Part shown: in pieces, positions 6,263-11,269 of the stretch
How the letters are laid out: every line of letters starts with the position of its first letter
Position numbering within the stretch: position 1 is the first letter of the stretch
NCBI GenBank assembly: GCA_927911695.1
Contig: CAKMQO010000047.1
Coordinates: 1 to 11,269, forward strand
Direction of reading: 5' to 3'
Origin: an uncultured Gemella sp.
Lineage (GTDB): Bacteria > Bacillota > Bacilli > Staphylococcales > Gemellaceae
Length of the DNA: 11,269 nt
Program-made: the position numbers and the translations under genes
Notes under the pieces: generated by a model
Seen by the model: the letters and a program-made list of their open reading frames with translations, nothing else
What the model was told of the DNA's origin: nothing
Database searches by the model: none

Positions 6263-6424
6263 TTATATTTTATTCTTTATATAATATCCTGTTACAATTC
6301 CTAGTGCAGTGAAAATCAAAACAAAAATAGTTTTGAAAAACCCTAAGAACAGAATTAAACAAGCTAGAAATGCTCCCAATAATCCTGATACAACAGTGTA
6401 TTGATGTTTTTTTAGCCATTCCAT
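6263..6424 (-). CDS. DUF2273 small membrane protein
   Basis: A 53-residue protein, too short for many gene callers. It starts MEWLKKHQYTVVSG, has two hydrophobic stretches (about residues 11-27 and 30-48) and ends with a basic YYIKNKI. Size, topology and position between amaP and asp23 match DUF2273, a small integral membrane protein found in this operon in many Firmicutes. Its molecular role is not established; a part in holding the Asp23 complex at the membrane is inference. The start lies 11 bases after the amaP stop with GAGGA upstream, so translation may be coupled. Confidence 0.85.
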   Translation of the reverse strand: MEWLKKHQYTVVSGLLGAFLACLILFLGFFKTIFVLIFTALGIVTGYYIKNKI

Positions 6425-6435
6425 AATTTATGTCC

Positions 6436-7015
6436 TCACTTTACACGACTTGTACTCTTTTTAGTTACTTTTTTCTGAATATCAGAAACAGAAATCTTAA
6501 ATTTTACAGCTTTATCTATACCGAAAAACTCAACCAATCCATTTTTTATTCCATCTCGAATCTGATCACTCTTCTGAATAATATTCTCTGAAGAAGCTGA
6601 TTCCCCTTTTACATTAATAAGGCATTTATTTCTTCTACTATTTATTTTTACCGATGGATTATTAATTAATCCTTGTTCAATCACTAAATTTTTAACAAAT
6701 CCTTCAATAGCTGAATTTGTCAGTGATAATTTACCACCTTTATCAGATAGTTTTACTTCTAAATGTTGTTTAGGATAAAATGCTATTACTAATATTGAAA
6801 GAATTATCAATGTTGATAATACTAATGCTCCCCAGAAAATATATCTAGAAAGATAAAATTCTAAGAAAGAAAATTGTTTCCAATCAAATAATTGTAAATC
6901 TAAAAATTGTGGATCTAATCCGCTAACATTATGATACTCTATCATAATGGGAACCATAACTGTTAAAGCTAATAGACAAACAATAATAGAAATTATTTTT
7001 TTTTGCTTTAGTCAT
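6436..7015 (-). CDS. amaP: Alkaline shock response membrane anchor protein AmaP (frameshifted)
   Basis: Membrane anchor that recruits Asp23 to the inner face of the membrane. Two N-terminal helices are visible: IISIIVCLLALTVMVPIMI, and YIFWGALVLSTLIILSILVI about 40 residues later. A cytoplasmic domain related to Asp23 follows (LSLTNSAIEGFVKNLV...) with a basic tail. The best start is ATG 7015 behind a strong AAAGGAGG. That frame breaks at once because the A-run at 6996-7004 has nine A; eight would give MTKAKKIISII in frame and a 192-residue protein. As it stands, translation could only restart at an internal ATG near 6957, losing the first helix. It lies 48 bases after glsB and 11 before the DUF2273 gene. 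The lesion is either a read error or a phase-variable tract. Confidence 0.85.
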
Positions 7016-7063
7016 TTTAAACCTCCTTTCAAAAATTGACTATTCATTTATAGAAAAAATGTT

Positions 7064-7303
7064 TTAAGATTTTTTCCCAAAGAATATTGATACTATAGTT
7101 ACTACAATTGCCGCACCTAAGATAGAAGGAATTAACGCCATTCCACCTAGGCTTGGACCCCAAGTTCCAAATAATGATTGTCCTACTGATGAACCTACTA
7201 AACCTGCGATAACATTAGAAATGATACCCATGGCTCCGCCTTTTTTTGTGATTCCGCCAGCTACAAACCCTATGAAACCACCTACTATAATTGACCAAAT
7301 CAT
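7064..7303 (-). CDS. GlsB/YeaQ/YmgE family stress-response membrane protein
   Basis: A 79-residue, glycine-rich membrane protein with three hydrophobic segments: MIWSIIVGGFIGFVAGGI, then IISNVIAGLVGSSVGQSLFG, then ALIPSILGAAIVVTIVSIFF. This is the transglycosylase-associated (GlsB) family, which in enterococci sits next to gls24 and contributes to stress tolerance; the biochemical function is unknown. It is the first gene of the operon, with a Shine-Dalgarno AAGGGGA close to ATG 7303 and a promoter about 85 bases upstream. Its position just ahead of amaP supports a role in the same envelope-stress complex. The gene is intact. Confidence 0.92.
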   Translation of the reverse strand: MIWSIIVGGFIGFVAGGITKKGGAMGIISNVIAGLVGSSVGQSLFGTWGPSLGGMALIPSILGAAIVVTIVSIFFGKKS

Positions 7304-7386
7304 ATTTATTTCCCCTTTCCTTACTTATTTTCTCTAAATATTTATATACTAATAACATATACTAATAACAAATATTTATTATAGAT

Positions 7387-7463
7387 ATGATATATCACTT
7401 TTAATCTTAAATCAATTTAACTGCTCACAAAATTTAAAAAAGTTTTATAATTTATGTTGAAAC
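7387..7463 (-). promoter_or_regulatory. Promoter and conserved upstream element of the glsB-asp23 operon
   Basis: On the - strand TTGATT (7410-7415), 17 bases, TATCAT (7387-7392). Directly upstream of the -35, bases 7416-7463 carry GTTTCAAxATAAAT ... TTTTGTGAGCAGTT. Over 54 bases (7410-7463) this matches the region upstream of the short csbD gene at 48 positions without a gap. No sigma-B motif (GTTTAA-N12-15-GGGTAT) is seen, so an activator or repressor at the conserved block is the more likely stress input. Confidence 0.7.
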
Positions 7464-7700
7464 ACTAATTAACTCACGATTAAAACAGTTTTTATCATAA
7501 ATATATATTTTAAAACACGAATTAAAATTCATTATTATAATAGAGTTTACGCGTGTTTTAAACTAATTCTTTAATATTTCAATTATAAACAAATTATAAT
7601 TATCTCTGTATAACAGTTTCAGTAGTTTTAATTTATAAGTGTTTTTTAGAAACGATTGTAATTAAAGTAATTTTTTATTATCCTTAAAATTTGTTATAAA
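7464..7700. other. AT-rich gap between the two stress units
   Basis: No coding frame or RNA gene is evident. It contains an 11-bp perfect inverted repeat, TTTAAAACACG (7509-7519) with CGTGTTTTAAA (7552-7562), and a short palindrome AATTATA...TATAATT. The stretch TTTAATATTTC (about 7571) through TTTTTTAGA (about 7655) loosely aligns with about 8287-8366, upstream of the other unit. This suggests the duplicated region is longer than the promoter itself. Confidence 0.4.
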
Positions 7701-7744
7701 ATAGGTGATTGACCGAGTTTTCTTTACTTCCGCCAATCACCTAT
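7701..7744 (-). terminator. Terminator of the short csbD gene
   Basis: On the - strand ATAGGTGATTG (7734-7744) pairs perfectly with CAATCACCTAT (7701-7711) over 11 bp and is followed by TTTTAT. It matches the hairpin at 4742-4782 with compensatory base changes in the stem. Confidence 0.65.
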
Positions 7745-7824
7745 AGTACAAAAATATTAAATCTCTTCCTTCGTTAACTTCAATTTACCGATGCCCTAAC
7801 AAAAGAATTCAATAAATATTCGTC

Positions 7825-8015
7825 TTATTTTAATTTATCTTTAACGCTGTCGATAACGCCTTCTACTGCATCTTTAGCATCTTCAGCTGCTTCTTTTACT
7901 TTAGAAACTACTTGTTCTGCTAATCCTTCACCTTCTAATGATTTATCTCCAGTTAATTTTCCTAAACCTTCTTTAACTGATCCTTGATTTCGTCGAATTT
8001 GTTTTCTAATGACAT
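7825..8015 (-). CDS. Short CsbD-family protein (frameshifted)
   Basis: Reads [11 protein letters not shown], then after one missing base [20 protein letters not shown] and on to SVKDKLK-stop: 63 residues if intact, a normal CsbD length. The lost base is in the run at 7984-7985 (AA where AAA is expected on the coding strand). As printed, the frame stops after about 17 codons, and short-ORF filters would miss the gene. It is a paralogue of the long CsbD (residues 1-50) and carries the [15 protein letters not shown] module also found at the end of Asp23, but no 11-mer repeats. AGGAGG lies seven bases before ATG 8015. It has its own promoter and terminator, both resembling those of the glsB-asp23-csbD operon, so the two units are probably co-regulated. 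Confidence 0.8.
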
Positions 8016-8124
8016 AATTTTGCCTCCTGTATACTACATATCAATTTTCTATTAATTGAAATTAAATATACTTTTTCTTTAAATATTTTTTATAGATATT
8101 AATTTGTTAATTTCTATACTTTAT

Positions 8125-8201
8125 ATAATATATCATTTAAAATTATCAATCAATGAAACTGCTCACAAAATTAAAAAAAATTTTATTATTTATCTTGAAA
8201 C
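8125..8201 (-). promoter_or_regulatory. Promoter and conserved upstream element of the short csbD gene
   Basis: On the - strand TTGATT (8148-8153), 17 bases, TATTAT (8125-8130), with the block containing TTTTGTGAGCAGTT directly upstream (8154-8201). Layout and spacing are identical to the glsB promoter. The leader to the csbD start codon is about 105 bases and AT-rich, with no clear structure. Confidence 0.7.
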
Positions 8202-8400
8202 AGTGTAAAAAGATATTAAGAACAGTATTTCAACCACATTTTTATGATGATAAAAATCCTATAACAACAGTAATTTCGATTTAATTTTTAATATTTCTAC
8301 TATGAATAGATTTCTCTATTCTTGTTAAACAGTTTTTCAAGATTAAATTTATTAATCTTTTTTAGATTTATTCATAAAGGATATAAATCTTACTCGATGT
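8202..8400. other. Gap upstream of the short csbD unit
   Basis: No coding frame. Two clean hairpins lie on the + strand: GAATAGA-tttc-TCTATTC (8304-8321) and AAGATTAA-attta-TTAATCTT (8339-8359). The second runs into six T (8358-8363), so it looks like a + strand terminator, but I find no convincing + strand promoter or gene for it to end. Confidence 0.35.
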
Positions 8401-8437
8401 ATAAAATAAGAGAGACTAGGCACCCTAATCTCTCTTA
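8401..8437 (-). terminator. Terminator of the mvaS-mvaA operon
   Basis: On the - strand AAGAGAGATTAGG and CCTAGTCTCTCTT form a 13-bp stem with one G-T pair and a three-base loop, followed by ATTTTAT. Confidence 0.85.
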
Positions 8438-8440
8438 ACT

Positions 8441-9709
8441 TTATTTATTATATTTATCTACTATTTTCTTAGCACTAGCTAAGTTCATGTGTTTTTCTTT
8501 TCTAAGTTCTTCTACGATTAATTCAATATTATCATTAGTAGCTCCAGCTAAAATCGCTAAAGATTTTGCGTGCAATTTCATATGTCCTTTTTGAATTCCA
8601 TCTCCTACCAACGCTTTTAGCGCTGCTAGATTCTGAGCTAATCCAACAGAAACAAGTATACTCGCTAATGTTTTCGCGTCTGGATTGTTTAATAATCCTC
8701 TAGCAACTTTTACGGTAGGGTTGATTCCAATAGATCCACCTACACTAGCAACCGGCATCGGTAACGTAATTTTTCCTATAAGCATCTTAGCCTCTTCATC
8801 ACAACGCCAAGTAGAAAGTCCTTGGTACTTACCGTCTTTAGCTGCATAGCTTTGACACGCCGCTTCTATAGCTCGCCAATCATTTCCACTCGCTATTACA
8901 ACACTATCGATACCATTAAAGATACCCTTGTTGTGAGTTGCTGCTCGATAAACATCAGCTTTAGCAAATTTACTAGCCAGTTCAATTCTTTTCGCAAGAT
9001 ACTCTCCATTTTCTCCTAAATTTTCGAATGGAATAGCACATTTTGCTGTAACTAGTGAACGTGTCGCATAATTCGATAAAATCGCCATTAAAGCTACACC
9101 CTCAGTTAGTGATTCTAAGAAAACTTTAAGTGCCTCTAGCATAGTATTTAACATATTTGCTCCCATCGCCTCTAAAGTGTCCACGATAAGGTAAACAACT
9201 ACGAAATCTGTTCCATCTTCTGATAAAACTTTAACCTCGATATCACGAGCACCTCCACCACGAGCTACAATAGACGGATAAGCTTCATTCGCCGTTTTTA
9301 AAAGCAAATCTTTACTTTGTAAAATACGTTCTATCGCTTCATCGGTGTCAGCTATATTATATAAAGCTACATGCCCTACCATCTTCCTATCTAGTACTTC
9401 TGTTTTGAAACCACCAGATTTCGCTACGATTTTCCCAGCATTACTACAAGCAGCAACTACCGATGGTTCTTCCGTAACGAATGGCACCACATACTCTTTA
9501 TTATCAACGACAAAATTTGGCACAACGCTAAAAGGTAGCGAGAAAGTTCCTATTACATTCTCAACCATATTATTAGCCATATCAAAGTCTAAAACTTCAT
9601 TTTTTTTTAAAACAGAAAGATATTCTTCGCTTAAAATATCAGCTTGTTCAATAACCTCTAAGCGTTCATTAATATTTTTTTTATAAAATCCACTCCAAAT
9701 TTTTCCCAT
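8441..9709 (-). CDS. mvaA: Hydroxymethylglutaryl-CoA reductase, class II
   Basis: Reduces HMG-CoA to mevalonate with two NAD(P)H, in the cytoplasm. The intact 422-residue protein has class II bacterial features. ENVIG (50-54) is the CoA-binding motif; TEEPSVVAA carries the catalytic Glu near residue 80-81. GGGARD follows at 151-156, and DTLEAMGANMLN (177-188) is the nucleotide-binding dimer motif. Lys261 (THNKGI), Asp277 (GNDWRA) and the C-terminal flap His376 (KGHMKLHAK) complete the active site. It is not fused to a thiolase, unlike MvaE of enterococci; the thiolase is a separate gene at 2395-3572. AGGGG lies just before ATG 9709, and the mvaS stop is only 12 bases upstream, so the two genes form one operon ending at the hairpin at 8401-8437. 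Confidence 0.97.
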   Translation of the reverse strand: MGKIWSGFYKKNINERLEVIEQADILSEEYLSVLKKNEVLDFDMANNMVENVIGTFSLPFSVVPNFVVDNKEYVVPFVTEEPSVVAACSNAGKIVAKSGGFKTEVLDRKMVGHVALYNIADTDEAIERILQSKDLLLKTANEAYPSIVARGGGARDIEVKVLSEDGTDFVVVYLIVDTLEAMGANMLNTMLEALKVFLESLTEGVALMAILSNYATRSLVTAKCAIPFENLGENGEYLAKRIELASKFAKADVYRAATHNKGIFNGIDSVVIASGNDWRAIEAACQSYAAKDGKYQGLSTWRCDEEAKMLIGKITLPMPVASVGGSIGINPTVKVARGLLNNPDAKTLASILVSVGLAQNLAALKALVGDGIQKGHMKLHAKSLAILAGATNDNIELIVEELRKEKHMNLASAKKIVDKYNK

Positions 9710-9721
9710 GATTTTCCCCTG

Positions 9722-10890
9722 TTAAAATTGTTTTTTATATACTCGCTTGTGATTTTCTATTTTTTCTAAGACAAATCTGCTTTCATCTTTAATATCAGAA
9801 ATATCTAAGTTTCCTTCTTCGTCCACTGTAGTATCTCTGAAGAACATTTTTTCGTATTCATCTATTGAAATACGTGTTCTCTTATCGAAATCGTCAAAAC
9901 GATTATTTCTTAATTGATCTTTATAACCTTCTACTAGAGTTAAACTGAATACTTCCGCAACAGCTCCACTTCCATAACTGTATAAACCAACCTTGTTCCC
10001 TGCTTCTAATGTGCTATTATTCTCTAGTAATGATAATAACCCTAAGAATAGAGATCCTGTGTATATATTACCTACACGTTGACTATATAATATAGACTCA
10101 TTAAAACGAGTAAGTAATTCTTCTTTCTTTTCTTCTTCAGCTTGTTCTAATAATAAAGTTAAACCTTTTAATCCTAATTTAGGATATGGAAGGTGTAGAC
10201 ATACCGCTGAGAAGTCATTAAGGCTTTGTTTAGTTTTCTCAATATATCTATTCCAAGTAGTTGTTAAACAATCAAGGTATTGTTCAGTAGAAAATCTTCC
10301 TTCTACAAAAGCATATTGTGAATAGTTCGGACGCCAGAAGTCCATAACATCACGAGTTAAACAAACATTATCATTGTTGAATTCTAAAATTCTTGGATTA
10401 CTGCTTACTAACATAGCGCAACTTCCTGCACCTTGTGTAGATTCTCCAGAAGATTTAACACCATATTTCGCAATATCACTAGCGATAACCAGTACTTTCG
10501 ACTCTGGATTATTCATAACATGATTTTTTGCAAAATCTAATGCAGCAGTTGCTCCGTAACATGCTTCTTTAACTTCAATAGCACGTACGAATGGTTGAAT
10601 ATCTAATAGACCGTGAATAAATACTGAAGCAGCCTTACTTTGGTCAACCCCAGACTCAGTCCCTACGATAATCATATCAATTTTTTCTAAATCATCTTGT
10701 CTAGTATATCATATGCAGCTTGTGCTCCAAGAGTTACTATATCTTGAGACACAGGAGGAATACTCATTTCTAGTTGTAATAAACCTTTTGTGAATTTATC
10801 AGGTTCAATTCCTCGAGCTGTTGCTAAATCACGAATATCTAAATAGTAATTCGGCATTGCAAAACCAATCTTATCAATTCCTATTTTCAT
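9722..10890 (-). CDS. mvaS: Hydroxymethylglutaryl-CoA synthase (frameshifted)
   Basis: Condenses acetyl-CoA with acetoacetyl-CoA to give HMG-CoA, the second step of the mevalonate pathway. Two frames join if one base is restored in the short run at 10697-10698 (AA instead of AAA on the coding strand). The reading then goes DILDK-DDLEKID-MIIVGTE without a break and gives 389 residues, the standard size. Glu79 (VGTESG), Cys111 (EACYGAT) and His233 (CLHLPYPK) match the catalytic triad numbering of the staphylococcal enzyme exactly. ATG 10890 has GAAAGGAA upstream and the typical start MKIGIDKIGFAMPNYYLD. It is the first gene of the operon with mvaA. These organisms normally depend on mevalonate for isoprenoids, so a real null allele is unlikely. 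Confidence 0.93.
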
Positions 10891-10947
10891 TATCTAATTC
10901 CTTTCGATTAATTTCGAATTATTTATCTATACAATTTTTCCAATTAT

Positions 10948-10953
10948 ATTATA
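10948..10953 (-). promoter_or_regulatory. -10 box of the mvaS-mvaA promoter
   Basis: A perfect TATAAT on the - strand, about 58 bases before the mvaS ATG. The -35 region 17 bases upstream (TTTAAT) is weak. A sigma-A promoter of moderate strength is likely. Confidence 0.5.
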
Positions 10954-11269
10954 CTATTAAACATCTAAAAATTAAAGTCTAATAGCCCGAAACTTTCTTT
11001 TATTGTTAAAACTTTCTATACAGATACTATTGTATAAGATTTTTTGAAAATAGTCCACAGATAGCTTTAAAAAACTATAAAACGCGAAGAAATCTATTAT
11101 AAAACAGAAACAGAATTACATGTATATTGAAGAGCATATTTATATTATAAATATGCTAAATTTCACATATAATATTTTTTTAAGTGAATCACTAAGAAAA
11201 TAACACATTTTTCTCTCTAAAATATTTTCTTTCTCCACATTACAAAATAGTTTCTTTCTAATAAAAAAA
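10954..11269. other. AT-rich region without a gene
   Basis: No coding frame or RNA gene is visible up to the right edge. It contains TATAC...GTATA (around 11020-11035), a perfect 25-base palindrome (11133-11157) and AGTGAATCACT (11183-11193), whose GTGA-type core recalls the ends of the composite repeat element. A + strand TATAAT at 11168-11173 has no good -35. Confidence 0.5.
11133..11157. repeat. Perfect 25-base palindrome
   Basis: AGCATATTTATA, one central T, TATAAATATGCT: 12-base arms that are exact reverse complements. No T-run follows on either strand, so it is not a normal terminator. It could be a dimeric protein's binding site for a gene beyond the right edge or for mvaS. Confidence 0.55.

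Noticed and set aside
7304..7480. Sigma-B type promoter for the Asp23 operon, as in Staphylococcus
   Set aside because: No GTTTAA-N12-15-GGGTAT arrangement is present; a sigma-A promoter with a conserved upstream block fits better.
8304..8363. A small + strand RNA ending at the T-tailed hairpin 8339-8363
   Set aside because: The hairpins are clean, but no credible promoter is seen, and the corresponding region at about 7571-7655 does not keep the stems.
8822..9686. + strand frames opposite mvaA
   Set aside because: Shadows of a clearly conserved enzyme gene, with no ribosome binding sites.
11055..11064. TAGTCCACAG resembling a DnaA box
   Set aside because: It does not match TTATNCACA well enough, stands alone, and there are no origin genes nearby.
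1..11269. CRISPR array, tRNA, rRNA or insertion sequence with transposase
   Set aside because: No regularly spaced repeats, no tRNA-like cloverleaf, no rRNA stretch and no transposase frame were found.

Overview
The window is AT-rich DNA from a low-GC Gram-positive bacterium (Firmicutes/Bacillota). Strong AAGGAGG-type ribosome binding sites, textbook TTGNNN-17-TATAAT promoters, a bacterial mevalonate pathway and an Asp23/AmaP/GlsB envelope-stress operon all fit that group. My best guess at the genus is Gemella; this is inference from gene content, not proof.

Layout. Positions 2-124 hold the 3' end of an unrecognised + strand gene. Next comes a compact inverted-repeat element (124-302), then ung (uracil-DNA glycosylase, 364-1068, +). 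Positions 1064-1403 have no protein gene. They begin with a perfect CiaR-type direct repeat (TTTAAG-N5-TTTAAG) and a TATAAT, followed by a chain of hairpins with exposed CUCCC/CCCC motifs and an intrinsic terminator; I read this as a candidate regulatory RNA. On the - strand follow a three-helix membrane protein with a charged, Gln/Pro-rich tail (1462-2101), a second copy of the repeat element (2260-2389) and an acetyl-CoA acetyltransferase (2395-3572). Divergent from the thiolase is a lipoprotein gene (3798-4646, +).

From 8015 down to 4854 lies a stress/envelope cluster, all on the - strand. One unit is glsB - amaP - DUF2273 - asp23 - csbD; the other, just upstream, is a single short csbD-like gene. 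The long Asp23 and CsbD proteins carry tandem 11-residue LEA-like repeats. All three Asp23/CsbD proteins share a [16 protein letters not shown] module. The two units also share a nearly identical promoter region and similar, covarying terminator hairpins, so they look like diverged duplicates of one unit. mvaS and mvaA (10890 to 8441, -) form the last operon. With the thiolase they supply the first three steps of the mevalonate route: acetyl-CoA to acetoacetyl-CoA to HMG-CoA to mevalonate, for isoprenoid synthesis.

Six genes contain single-base indels, seven in all and mostly in A/T homopolymers: the membrane protein, thiolase, lipoprotein (two), amaP, short csbD and mvaS. In each case the next frame continues the same protein family. 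The catalytic residues of the broken enzymes are in place, and mvaS should be needed for growth. Read error in the source sequence is therefore the simplest explanation, with phase variation as an alternative at the longest tract (A9 in amaP). I annotate these genes at their full repaired extent.
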